A stretch of DNA of 64,000 nucleotides from Bacteroidota bacterium (GCA_947501265.1 CANMVY010000001.1:1-64000); one strand, 5' to 3'; counted from the first letter of the stretch, positions 16,476-24,858 are shown. Notes: generated by a model not told the origin, from the sequence alone. Program-made: numbers and translations.

Positions 16476-18718
16476 TATTGATCTTTCTTGTTGGCTTCAC
16501 GAATCATGCGCAACTGATCTTTCAATTGCCCTATTTCGACCTGAGCCACCCGAATTTTCTTGTCAACCTCGGCACGAAGGGCATCGATGTTTTTGCTATT
16601 GGCAAAAAACTGAATGTTGTTTTCGTACAAAGCGATGTCGTTCGATATTTTATCGATTTTCTGACGTAGAACTTGCTCTTCTTTGCGCATTGCGCCATCT
16701 CCCGACTCCTTCAACGATTCCAAACGATTCTGGAATTGCAAGCGATGCTTGTCGGCCTGATTCATTTTGATGGAACTGAAGTGACCATCGATCAAGGCAC
16801 GGTAATCATTTTGCAAAGCTTCTCGCTTGTCTTGTGGAACTTGCCCCAATTCGAACCAAGTATTTTGGAACGCTTTCAATTGATCAATATCTTTTCCAGG
16901 ATTCTCAGAAACTTGGAAGGCTTTGATTTCTTCCATCAAGGCCAACTTCTTGGTGTAGTTCTCGGCTTTTACGGAATCCAAAGAGGAGAAATATTCATTT
17001 TTCTTTTGGAAGAACCAATCGCAAGAGGTGCGGAAACGCTTCCAAATTTCGTCGGATTGTTCGCGGGGAACGGGACCAATTTTCTTCCATTCAGCCTGAA
17101 GGCGCAAGTATTCGTTGGTGGTATTTTTCCAATCGTTGCTATCCATTAATGCTTCAGCGTGAACGCACAATTCTTTTTTGCGGTTCAGGTTGTTGATTTG
17201 CTCTTGACGAGCGGAACGGAAATGATCGTTCTTCGCATTGAAAAATACGTTTCTTGCTCCTTTGAAACGTACCCAAAGGGCTTCGTTTTCTTCTTTAGCT
17301 GCTGGACCGGTTTTCTTCCATTGTTCAAAGATGGCTTCAACTTGTTCAGTAGCGTTTTTCCAATTTTTTTTGTTCTCTTCGGAATTGGCCGCGATGGCCT
17401 CTACCGCTTCGCACAAAGCCGTTTTCAATGCGGCATTGTTGGCGCGAGCTTGCTCCAATTGATCGATGTATTCTTTTCGGCGATCGTGGATTTTATCGGA
17501 AGCCGATTTGAATCGATCCCAAATTTCCTGACGTTGGGCCGGATTAACCGGTCCAATTTCTTTCCATTGAGCGAACAATTCATTGAGTTTACGGCTTGCT
17601 TCAGCCATATTTTCGTGAACGATGAGCGATTCGGCTTGATCGCACAAATCCAATTTAGCACGCAGATTTTTCTGCATGTCTAAATCGCGAAGCTCACGGT
17701 TGATTTTTAAGTTATCGTAGAACTTCTCATTGAGGGCGTGATAGTTGTCCCACAATTCCTGGGCATTAACTCCGGGAACGGAAGGCATCTGACGCCATTC
17801 ATCCTGCAAGCGACGGAACTCGTTGATTCCTTCGTTTGGATCTTCGGCCGTAAGGGCATGACGCATGGAGATGATCAGATTCTCGCGCTGTTTTTTACTA
17901 AGTTGACGAGAACGCTCGCGTTGATCGCGTTCGTTTTGCAAACGATTGCGGTAATGCGTTAAGGCCCCGTCGAACTTTTCTTTTTCTGGATCTACGTTAT
18001 CGAAGTCTTCGGCCAAGTTACCGAGATCGATGAAGGCGCGAAGGCGCTGTTGGCGCTCGTGGTTAAAGCGATCCAACAAAATGTTTTTCAATCGGTTTAC
18101 GCGAGCACGTGCGTCGAGTGGATTTCCTTCTTTGGTTACTGCGTAAAATTCATCCAACAATTCCTTTTTGGTTTTCGATTCCAAATCGGCATCGTCGTTG
18201 GCGGCTTCAGCGAAATCCGCCAAGCCGTGTTCGTCATCGTCGGCAATGGTTTCCACTTCTTCGGTTACTGCTACCGTTTCTGTGGCAGCGTTTTCTTCAA
18301 CAAGAACTTCTGCTGCGATTTCTTCGGAAGGAGTTTCTTCTACTGAAATTTCTTCAGCAGGCGCTTCTTCTGCGATTTCTTCGGAAGGAGTTTCTTCTAC
18401 TGAAATTTCTTCAGCAGGCGCTTCTTCTGCGATTTCTTCGGAAGGGGTTTCTTCTACTGAAATTTCTTCAGCAGGCGCTTCTTCCGCGATTTCTTCGGAA
18501 GGGGTTTCTTCTTGAACCATGTCTTCTGCGGCTTCAGCAACCACCTCTTCGGCCGTTGCTTCTTCTTCCAAAACTTCCGCTACAGCTTCTTCAGCAGGGG
18601 TTTCAGTAGGTTCAACCATGGATTCAGCTGGGGTTTCCACTGAATTTTGAGGAAGATCAGCTTCAGGCTGATTTTGGGAGATGTTTTCCATCTCATTTTC
18701 GTTGAGGTTCTCGTTCAT
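16475..18718 (-). CDS. DUF349 repeat protein with acidic tandem-repeat N-terminus
   Basis: A protein of about 747 residues. Residues 1-180 are extremely Glu/Ala-rich and contain three and a half copies of EETPSEEIAEEAPAEEISV (19 residues, 70-135). The remainder is helical and carries repeated DUF349 units with the core W-K-x-I/T-G-P, for example FAQWKEIGPVNPAQRQEIWDRF and LQAEWKKIGPVPREQSDEIWKRF. A coiled coil closes the C-terminus. No enzymatic motif is seen. The start is ATG 18718 (MNENLNENEMENISQ); an upstream in-frame ATG at 18949 lies inside the divergent lyase gene and is rejected. It leads an operon with the nucleoid-associated protein. Confidence 0.88.
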   Translation of the reverse strand: MNENLNENEMENISQNQPEADLPQNSVETPAESMVEPTETPAEEAVAEVLEEEATAEEVVAEAAEDMVQEETPSEEIAEEAPAEEISVEETPSEEIAEEAPAEEISVEETPSEEIAEEAPAEEISVEETPSEEIAAEVLVEENAATETVAVTEEVETIADDDEHGLADFAEAANDDADLESKTKKELLDEFYAVTKEGNPLDARARVNRLKNILLDRFNHERQQRLRAFIDLGNLAEDFDNVDPEKEKFDGALTHYRNRLQNERDQRERSRQLSKKQRENLIISMRHALTAEDPNEGINEFRRLQDEWRQMPSVPGVNAQELWDNYHALNEKFYDNLKINRELRDLDMQKNLRAKLDLCDQAESLIVHENMAEASRKLNELFAQWKEIGPVNPAQRQEIWDRFKSASDKIHDRRKEYIDQLEQARANNAALKTALCEAVEAIAANSEENKKNWKNATEQVEAIFEQWKKTGPAAKEENEALWVRFKGARNVFFNAKNDHFRSARQEQINNLNRKKELCVHAEALMDSNDWKNTTNEYLRLQAEWKKIGPVPREQSDEIWKRFRTSCDWFFQKKNEYFSSLDSVKAENYTKKLALMEEIKAFQVSENPGKDIDQLKAFQNTWFELGQVPQDKREALQNDYRALIDGHFSSIKMNQADKHRLQFQNRLESLKESGDGAMRKEEQVLRQKIDKISNDIALYENNIQFFANSKNIDALRAEVDKKIRVAQVEIGQLKDQLRMIREANKKDQ
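18314..18511 (-). repeat. 57-bp tandem repeat inside the DUF349 gene
   Basis: Three full and one partial 57-bp units encode the 19-residue acidic repeat. Copies differ at only a few positions (for example ggagtt versus ggggtt, tctgcg versus tccgcg), so expansion is recent or sequence conversion is active. The unit length is a multiple of three, so copy number can change without a frameshift. Confidence 0.9.
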
Positions 18719-18769
18719 AACGGGAGATTTAGAAATAATTTCTGGCGAAAATAATACAGAAATTTGAGG

Positions 18770-18777
18770 TAATTTTG
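18770..18777 (+). promoter_or_regulatory. -7 element upstream of the lyase gene
   Basis: taattttg fits TAnnTTTG and lies 26 nt before ATG 18804. No clear -33 TTG is seen at the expected distance. Confidence 0.35.
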
Positions 18778-18803
18778 CTCCATCATCATTCCAAAGAAAA
18801 AAA

Positions 18804-19652
18804 ATGAAACTTGTTGAATGTCCACGCGATGCCATGCAGGGGTTTTCCCGCCTTATTCCTACGAGTGAGAAAGTAGAATACTTGAATTTGCTGCTGGAAG
18901 TGGGTTTTGACACCTTGGACTTCGGAAGTTTTGTTTCTCCCAAAGCCATTCCGCAGATGGCTGATACGGCGGAGGTTTACGAAAAATTAAATTGGAAAAA
19001 CAGCAAAACCAAGTTGTTGGCCATTGTTGGAAACGAACGCGGAGCAGAAACGGCTTGCGGGTTTGAAGGGATTCAGGTTTTGGGATTTCCGTTCAGTATT
19101 TCGCCGGAGTTTCAGATTCGCAATACGCATGCATCTCAAGATGAAGCATTGGAGCGCATTGGTGGGATCTGGAAATTGGCTCATGAGTCTGGGAAAGATT
19201 TAGTGGTGTATTTAAGCATGGGTTTTGGAAATCCGTACGGCGATGATTTTTCGGTGGAGGTGGTTCAGCAATGGGCGAACCGAATTTCGGAAATTGGTCC
19301 TGTGATTTTCGCCGTGAGCGATACCATTGGAGTTTCAAATCGGCAAAACATCAAAGAGGTGATGGAAGGATTGAATGATTTGAAATCGAAGCACGAAATG
19401 GGGGTTCATTTGCACAGCAATCCGTTTTCGTGGTTGGAAAAAATGGAAGCTGCTTTTGCAGCGGGGTGCGAACGATTCGATAGTGCTTTGTTGGGATTCG
19501 GTGGCTGCCCGATGGCGAAGGACGAATTAACCGGCAACATGGCCACCGAAAACGTGATTGCCTTTTTGAGCGAAAAGAATGCCCTACCTTCAATCAACGA
19601 AGACGCTTACCGCCAAGCCATGCTGATGGCCAATCGTTTGTTTTTGGGTTAA
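18804..19652 (+). CDS. Hydroxymethylglutaryl-CoA lyase family protein
   Basis: A 282-residue DRE-TIM-type lyase. The N-terminus VECPRDAMQG corresponds to the catalytic Arg-Asp motif (usually VGPRDGLQ). HLHSNP is the metal-binding His pair and GFGGCPMAKDELTGNMATE carries the catalytic Cys loop of HMG-CoA lyases. HMG-CoA lyase splits HMG-CoA into acetoacetate and acetyl-CoA in leucine breakdown. The Cys-Pro in place of Gly-Pro in the first motif is a mild deviation. It stands alone, divergent from the DUF349 operon. Confidence 0.88.
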   Translation: MKLVECPRDAMQGFSRLIPTSEKVEYLNLLLEVGFDTLDFGSFVSPKAIPQMADTAEVYEKLNWKNSKTKLLAIVGNERGAETACGFEGIQVLGFPFSISPEFQIRNTHASQDEALERIGGIWKLAHESGKDLVVYLSMGFGNPYGDDFSVEVVQQWANRISEIGPVIFAVSDTIGVSNRQNIKEVMEGLNDLKSKHEMGVHLHSNPFSWLEKMEAAFAAGCERFDSALLGFGGCPMAKDELTGNMATENVIAFLSEKNALPSINEDAYRQAMLMANRLFLG

Positions 19653-19733
19653 GGAAAACCATTTCCATCAACATGATTCGTGAATTCCGGTAATTCTGGG
19701 GTACGAACAATAACTCAGTAAAAAACAAAGAAG

Positions 19734-21836
19734 TTACATCGTCCACTTCATGCCGCAATAAACAGATCGGGGCAAGCTCGGCCCGTAGATGTAATTGCTA
19801 TCCCGATTCTTGCCCAAATCAAAATCGGTTTGGTACGCATTCAAGGCATTTTTCATCCCAATAAAGGCTTCTACCTTTCCACGTCGTTCCACAGTTGGGA
19901 TGACTAAGTTCCATTTCCAATTCCATTCCCAAAATGGATGGGTAGTCACCAAACGATCTGTGGCTTGGTTCACGGCACCTCCAAAGTGAGCAATCTGCAT
20001 GCTTCCCGTATAAACCGTATTCAAATTGAAACTCCATCGGGAGCTTGGAGTCACATTCAACATCCCAAAGCCATAATTTCGAGGCGTTCTCAAAAATTCG
20101 GACACCTTGGGCAACCCTTGAATCACGTCAACCGCTTCATCGTACCGACTTCTTTGCGTGGTAAATCCCGCTTCTAACTGAACTTTTTTTGCATAATTCA
20201 TGCGAAATTCAAGAGTAATTCCGTCCACTTTCGCCCCTGCCCCATTTCGTTTCTCAAAAATTTCACCGAAGGAATCTTCTCCAATATTTTCTAAAATAAA
20301 CACCCGATTCAGTTGTGTTGAGAATGCTTCCAACGTGCCTCCCGCAATCCACTTTTCTGTTGGGTAATCTACATTCACGCTGCTACTCCAACTCTTGGAA
20401 CGCTCCTCCCGCAACCCAGGCGAAATGCGTACCCTTGAAACTCCACCGCCCGCAAACGCCACGTGCAAATCGGAATCAAACGCTTGCGGTGCCCGAAATC
20501 CCGTTCCGTAATTCAAACGTATTTGTGTCCTTGAAGATGGCTTGAATAGCAACGCAAACCGCGGACTCCACACCGGTCGATTTAAAAAATTATGGAAATC
20601 AAGCCGCAATCCGGAAAGAAGATTAAGGTTTTTCCTCCATTCCCAATCGCTTTGAACAAAGAAGCCCCAATTTTTGGTACTCTGCTCTACCTTGTAACGA
20701 TAACTTGGAATGAAATCTCGAATGGAATCATGAAGAAATTCTGAGCCGAACGTCCATACATTTTTACCTAATTTCCCGAGGTTTAGTTGATGATTCAATT
20801 GCATCCCCCCTTGAAAAGTGCGGTTAAAAGAGGTACCGAAGGGGGGCTGACTCAAGTATTCCTTTTTCTTTAAAGAATCGTCGGGTTGGATACCCGTGAA
20901 ATGTTGACGTTTCGTTTGCTGGATACCCGAATAAACGATCCAACTGCTTTTTCCTCCATTGAAATTTATCTGATAATCAAAACTGCCCAAACCAATCAAG
21001 TGTCGGCGTTCCTCTACTTGTTCCAATTGAATCATCGGAAGATTGGCCATATCTCCTCCCAAACGGTACTCCTCCATTCTACTGGCAGAAATCTCCAATT
21101 TGTGGTTAGGTTTCCGTTGATAAATGCCGTGAAATCCGGTAGCCAATAAATTCAACCGAGGAATCTCCGAAAATCCATCGTTGTTTGCATCAAAAAATCC
21201 ACGGTTCCTCGAATTGATAAAGGCGGTCATTCCAGCGTTTTTCTTTTTGTTCATGAGCGTTCCGTTTCCATTGATGGAATAATCGGATGTTTGACCGCCC
21301 ACATTTTGATACGAAGTTTGGAACTCACCGCCATTCTTTTTGGGAATTTTCGTGATGATGTTCACTGTTCCACCAATCGCGCTCGAGCCATACAAAGAAG
21401 ACCCGCCTCCTCGCACCACTTCAATTCGATCGATGAGGTTGGCGGGAATTTGCTCCAACCCGTACAACCCCATAAGCGGACTGAACAAGGGCCGACCGTT
21501 GAACAAAACTTGGGAGTAACCGCCTTGCAATCCATTCATCCGCAGTTGGGTATAATTGCAGGTTTGGCAGTTGGTTTCCACCCTCAGGCCTGGCTGAAAC
21601 TTCAAACCTTCAGAAACGTTGCAGGCCTGTAGTTCTCCCAGTGCTTTGCTATCCAAAACGTTGACCATCACAGGTGAATCGGTTCTCTTTTTGAAAGTTT
21701 TGGTACCGGTTACAACAAATTCCGGACGAAAAATAGTTTTGATGCTGTCTTGAGATGAAGTGGTTCCTTGGGAAAAGGCCCAACCAACGGAACATTGCAA
21801 AATTCCAAAAATTCCTATTGTCCTCCACCAATTCAT
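19734..21836 (-). CDS. TonB-dependent outer-membrane receptor
   Basis: A protein of about 700 residues with an N-terminal signal peptide (about 1-22, ending near WAFSQG), a plug domain at about 40-160 and a 22-strand barrel. The plug shows FVVTGTKTFKKRTDSPV (TonB-box-side strand), NGLQGGYSQVLFNGRPLFSP and IEVVRGGGSSLYGSSAIGG. It contains a Cys pair, NCQTCNYTQ, typical of one Bacteroidota receptor group. The ligand is unknown; cobalamin, metal-chelate or sugar uptake are all possible. The start is ATG 21836; a TTG two codons upstream is less likely. The gene has no partner transporter beside it. Confidence 0.92.
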   Translation of the reverse strand: MNWWRTIGIFGILQCSVGWAFSQGTTSSQDSIKTIFRPEFVVTGTKTFKKRTDSPVMVNVLDSKALGELQACNVSEGLKFQPGLRVETNCQTCNYTQLRMNGLQGGYSQVLFNGRPLFSPLMGLYGLEQIPANLIDRIEVVRGGGSSLYGSSAIGGTVNIITKIPKKNGGEFQTSYQNVGGQTSDYSINGNGTLMNKKKNAGMTAFINSRNRGFFDANNDGFSEIPRLNLLATGFHGIYQRKPNHKLEISASRMEEYRLGGDMANLPMIQLEQVEERRHLIGLGSFDYQINFNGGKSSWIVYSGIQQTKRQHFTGIQPDDSLKKKEYLSQPPFGTSFNRTFQGGMQLNHQLNLGKLGKNVWTFGSEFLHDSIRDFIPSYRYKVEQSTKNWGFFVQSDWEWRKNLNLLSGLRLDFHNFLNRPVWSPRFALLFKPSSRTQIRLNYGTGFRAPQAFDSDLHVAFAGGGVSRVRISPGLREERSKSWSSSVNVDYPTEKWIAGGTLEAFSTQLNRVFILENIGEDSFGEIFEKRNGAGAKVDGITLEFRMNYAKKVQLEAGFTTQRSRYDEAVDVIQGLPKVSEFLRTPRNYGFGMLNVTPSSRWSFNLNTVYTGSMQIAHFGGAVNQATDRLVTTHPFWEWNWKWNLVIPTVERRGKVEAFIGMKNALNAYQTDFDLGKNRDSNYIYGPSLPRSVYCGMKWTM

Positions 21837-21839
21837 GTT

Positions 21840-21847
21840 CAAAATTA
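21840..21847 (-). promoter_or_regulatory. -7 element 3 nt before the TonB receptor start
   Basis: On the minus strand the sequence reads taattttg (TAnnTTTG) and ends 3 nt before ATG 21836. Transcription would then begin at the start codon. No -33 TTG is seen. Confidence 0.35.
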
Positions 21848-22054
21848 AGTCTATTTTTCGATTTAAAAAAATTTTTTTAGACCACTCTAAAAATCATTTA
21901 AACCGTTTCACTTCGTTGAAGAAAACTCATCCTGCTTCCATTTTGTCTACTTTCGATGGAAATAAATGGCTGAAAACTGGGAGTACCCCATGTTTTGAAT
22001 AACTTCAAGAAAAGGCAATCGAAAATTTTCCAAACTTCCGTATTTTTACCGAGT

Positions 22055-22747
22055 ATGAACGCTTCAAAAGTAATCCTCACCGTAACAGCCCACCCCGACG
22101 ATGAGGTGTTGGGATTTGGTGGAACATCGTTTGCCCTATCGAAAAAGGGATACACCGTTTACAACCTCATTTTATCTGGACAAGTCGATGCGCGTCAGCA
22201 CCGTCCGGATGTTGAAGATTTGCACCGGCATACGGCGAATGCTCAAGAAATCATTGGAGCTGAAAAACCAATCTTAGGGCCGTTTCCCAATATCAAATTT
22301 AATACCGTCCCTCACCTGGATTTGGTTCAATTCATCGAAAAACACATCGAAGAAATCCAACCCGATTACGTGTTTACGCACCATCCTTACGACCTCAACA
22401 ACGACCATTACCACACCTCCAAAGCATGCCAAGCGGCCATTCGATTGTTCCAAAGAAAACCGGTGAAGCCCATCTCTGGCTTTTATTTCATGGAGATTTT
22501 GTCTTCTACCGATTGGGCGTTTCCGGTGGATGGGCAGAATTTTACCCCCACCGCATTTTGGGAAATTGGAGAAGAAGGCGTTCAAAAGAAAATTGAAGCA
22601 CTTCGCTGTTACGAAGGCGTGATGCGCGACTTCCCGCATCCTCGCAGTGAAGAAATCCTGAAAGGATTGGCCGCCTATCGGGGCGGGCAAGCAGGATTGA
22701 AGTATGCCGAAGGATTCCAAGTGGTGTTTCAACAAAATATTTTCTGA
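22055..22747 (+). CDS. PIG-L/LmbE-family sugar deacetylase
   Basis: A protein of about 230 residues of the zinc-dependent N-acetylglucosaminyl deacetylase (PIG-L/LmbE) superfamily. The metal/catalytic motif TAHPDDEVLGFGG is at the N-terminus and the third metal ligand is in THHPYDLNNDHYHTSK. These enzymes remove N-acetyl groups from sugar conjugates. The start is ATG 22055; a TTG at 21995 would add 20 unrelated residues. The stop overlaps the next gene (TGATG). With a phosphoglycosyl transferase and a formyltransferase following directly, a role in surface-glycan or glycolipid building is more likely than bacillithiol synthesis, but BshB-like activity is not excluded. Confidence 0.88.
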   Translation: MNASKVILTVTAHPDDEVLGFGGTSFALSKKGYTVYNLILSGQVDARQHRPDVEDLHRHTANAQEIIGAEKPILGPFPNIKFNTVPHLDLVQFIEKHIEEIQPDYVFTHHPYDLNNDHYHTSKACQAAIRLFQRKPVKPISGFYFMEILSSTDWAFPVDGQNFTPTAFWEIGEEGVQKKIEALRCYEGVMRDFPHPRSEEILKGLAAYRGGQAGLKYAEGFQVVFQQNIF

Positions 22748-23310
22748 TGTATTCCTTGATCAAAAGAGCCATTGATATTTTGGCGTCCCTGTCTGTATTG
22801 ATCGTCCTATCACCCATTTTAATGCTGGTTGCGGTCATCATCTACCTACAAGATTTTGGCAATCCCATTTTTAAACAGCAACGAATGGGGAGAAATGGGG
22901 AGCCCTTCAACTTTTACAAGTTCAGAAGCATGCCCCTCAACACCCCGAATGTGGAGTCGAAAGACCGCGATAAACTAACGGTTACGCCCTTTGGCAAGAT
23001 TTTACGCCGTTCCAATTTGGATGAAATTCCGCAGTTGTTCAACATTTTGAATGGCGACATGAGTTTAATTGGTCCCAGGCCTTCGATCCTATCCCAAACC
23101 GAACTAACTGAGATGCGCAAAGCCAACGGTTCCATTCGGCTTCGTCCGGGCTTAACCGGTTGGGCGCAAGTGAACGCTTATGATTTCATGCCGAACGAAG
23201 TAAAAGCCGAGTTTGATGGGTATTACGCCAAAAACATCAGTTTCGGATTGGATGTGAAAATTGTTTTGAAAACGTTGGGTTATTTAACCAAAAAACCACC
23301 TACCTATTGA
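22747..23310 (+). CDS. Undecaprenyl-phosphate sugar phosphotransferase (small PglC-like)
   Basis: A 187-residue monotopic phosphoglycosyl transferase. It has one N-terminal hydrophobic re-entrant helix (about 12-32), then KQQRMGRNGEPFNFYKFRSM, the catalytic Asp/Glu pair in LRRSNLDEIPQLFNIL (D-E), the SLIGPRPS motif and LRPGLTGWAQVN. The family transfers a phospho-sugar from a UDP-sugar to undecaprenyl phosphate, beginning a lipid-linked glycan. The size matches the minimal PglC form, without the large N-terminal domain of WbaP. Its start overlaps the deacetylase stop and the formyltransferase begins 1 bp after its stop. Confidence 0.93.
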   Translation: MYSLIKRAIDILASLSVLIVLSPILMLVAVIIYLQDFGNPIFKQQRMGRNGEPFNFYKFRSMPLNTPNVESKDRDKLTVTPFGKILRRSNLDEIPQLFNILNGDMSLIGPRPSILSQTELTEMRKANGSIRLRPGLTGWAQVNAYDFMPNEVKAEFDGYYAKNISFGLDVKIVLKTLGYLTKKPPTY

Positions 23311-23311
23311 T

Positions 23312-24133
23312 ATGAAAATTGCCTTTTGCACCTGCGTACAAATTGGTTTGAGCTGCATGGAAGCCATCTACGCTTCCGGAGGTTCTTTGGATTTGATTTT
23401 GAGCATTCCCGACGAGAAAGCCAGGAAGAAGTCGGGTAGAATTTATGTAGATGCATTTGCGCAACAGCATGGAATACCTGTTTTTAAGTCCAACCACATC
23501 AACGATGAAGCGGTGAAACAGGAATTGAAGGATCGTGGAATTGACTGGTTGATCATCATTGGATGGTCGCAAATTGCTTCGAAAGAAGTCATTTCCATTC
23601 CCACCTTTGGAACCATTGGTGCCCACCCTACCCTTTTGCCCGAAGGTCGCGGAAGAGCAGCCATTCCATGGGCCATTCTAAAAGGACTACACCAAACCGG
23701 GGTTTCTTTTTTTAAAATGGATGAAGGAGTAGATACGGGTGAAATTTTAGGTCAGGAAATTGTTCCTATCGCTCCAAATGAAACCGCCACTCTTTTGTAC
23801 GACAAGGTGAATACCGCTCACGAAACCCTGATTCAGAAGATTTTCCCCTTGTTGAAAAAAGGAGAAATTCGGGGAACGGTACAAGATGAATCCAAGGCCA
23901 CGTATTGGGAAGGTCGCCGTCCGGAAGACGGACAGCTTTTGCCCAGCATGAGCGTTGCAGAGGTAGATCGATTGGTTCGTGCTACCACGCGACCTTACCC
24001 CGGCGCTTTTTGGATGGATGGCCAAAGAAAAGCCATCATTTGGAGTGGGACGATGGGACATCACGGTCCGAACGCACTCCTTTTTGCTGATGGGCATTAC
24101 ACCCCTACCGAAATGGAGTGGGTGGAGGAGTAA
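23312..24133 (+). CDS. Formyltransferase-family protein (sugar N-formyltransferase-like)
   Basis: A 273-residue protein with the formyltransferase fold used by Fmt, ArnA and sugar N-formyltransferases, donating from 10-formyl-tetrahydrofolate. The catalytic His and folate loop are in GAHPTLLPEGRGRAAIPWAI and the catalytic Asp is in GVSFFKMDEGVDTGEIL. The usual N-x-H triad Asn is replaced by Gly here. A C-terminal OB-like part follows (about 205-273). The genome's true Fmt is expected elsewhere. With a deacetylase and an undecaprenyl sugar transferase in the same operon, N-formylation of a glycan amine is the best guess. Confidence 0.82.
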   Translation: MKIAFCTCVQIGLSCMEAIYASGGSLDLILSIPDEKARKKSGRIYVDAFAQQHGIPVFKSNHINDEAVKQELKDRGIDWLIIIGWSQIASKEVISIPTFGTIGAHPTLLPEGRGRAAIPWAILKGLHQTGVSFFKMDEGVDTGEILGQEIVPIAPNETATLLYDKVNTAHETLIQKIFPLLKKGEIRGTVQDESKATYWEGRRPEDGQLLPSMSVAEVDRLVRATTRPYPGAFWMDGQRKAIIWSGTMGHHGPNALLFADGHYTPTEMEWVEE

Positions 24134-24160
24134 AATCCACTCTCCGCCTTTCTTTTTTTG
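24116..24160 (+). terminator. Probable terminator of the glycan operon
   Basis: A gagtgg / ccactc stem starts inside the end of the coding region and spans the stop. It is followed by a pyrimidine-rich run ending in seven T. The loop is 15 nt long, so efficiency is doubtful. Confidence 0.35.
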
Positions 24161-24173
24161 TGTTGGGATATTA

Positions 24174-24195
24174 GGATCAAGGCATGCCTTGATCC
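24174..24195. repeat. 22-bp perfect palindrome, copy 1
   Basis: Half-site ggatcaaggca followed by its exact reverse complement. It shares the pattern GGwTCAAsGCATGCsTTGAwCC with the copy at 24932-24953. Confidence 0.85.
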
Positions 24196-24506
24196 CACAG
24201 AGGTTGATCCCAACTGCCATGATCCCACAAAAAAATCCATCGCGGCCAACGGTATTTACAAAAACCGAAAATTCAGGGCCGCTAGAAAAAGGGGGAAAAT
24301 AATCGGAAAAACCGGGGCAAATATTGTTGTGGAAACAGTTCTGAAATTTGGGTAAATGGGACTACCCTTCGACCGGCTTAGGGAAAACCCATGGTCGCAA
24401 AAGGGACAAATAGTGTTGTCGAAAATATTTCGAAGTTCGCGAAAACGGGGGCTACCGCCCCTACCCAAGTCAAATTTACGGCATTTCATGACCGAAGTCG
24501 TATCGT

Positions 24507-24541
24507 AAACGTTTATAAACGAATAGAAACGTTTATAAACG
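24507..24541. repeat. Twin 12-bp palindromes, 20-bp spacing
   Basis: aaacgtttataaacg occurs at 24507-24521 and again at 24527-24541. Each contains the perfect palindrome cgtttataaacg. The 20-bp repeat distance is about two helical turns, as in paired operator sites. The flanks (gtcgtatcg... and ...cataacgac) extend the symmetry imperfectly. Confidence 0.75.
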
Positions 24542-24775
24542 TTTCATAACGACTAGCAAAAATTAAACCCCTAACTTTACTTCCGGGGAGGGGTGGACAT
24601 AGTCCCCGTTTTTGATTTTCTATTTGGGATTTGCTTCATACCTTGGTTATTTTCTCATGTATTTAATAACCATTCACCCATCTTTAAGAAAATTGGAAAC
24701 GATTGAAACGGCTCTACTCCTTAACTTTAATTCCGGGGAAGGGTGGGTGTTCCCTGAGTTCAATCGAAGAGCGGT

Positions 24776-24795
24776 CCCTGAGCGAAGTCGAAGGG
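24776..24795. repeat. Short dispersed palindromic element
   Basis: ccctgagcgaagtcgaaggg forms an imperfect inverted repeat. It resembles a REP-like element I have seen in many bacterial genomes. A degraded partner (ccctgagttcaatcgaaga) lies just upstream at about 24752. Confidence 0.55.
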
Positions 24796-24858
24796 TATCC
24801 CCCAGTGGCAGCCTTTCAATTTTTTTGAAAATCTATTTAACAACGAGACCAGCATAAA

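Noticed and set aside
18719-18949. N-terminal extension of the DUF349 protein
   Set aside because: It runs antisense into the divergent lyase gene and ends at a clear low-complexity start at 18718.
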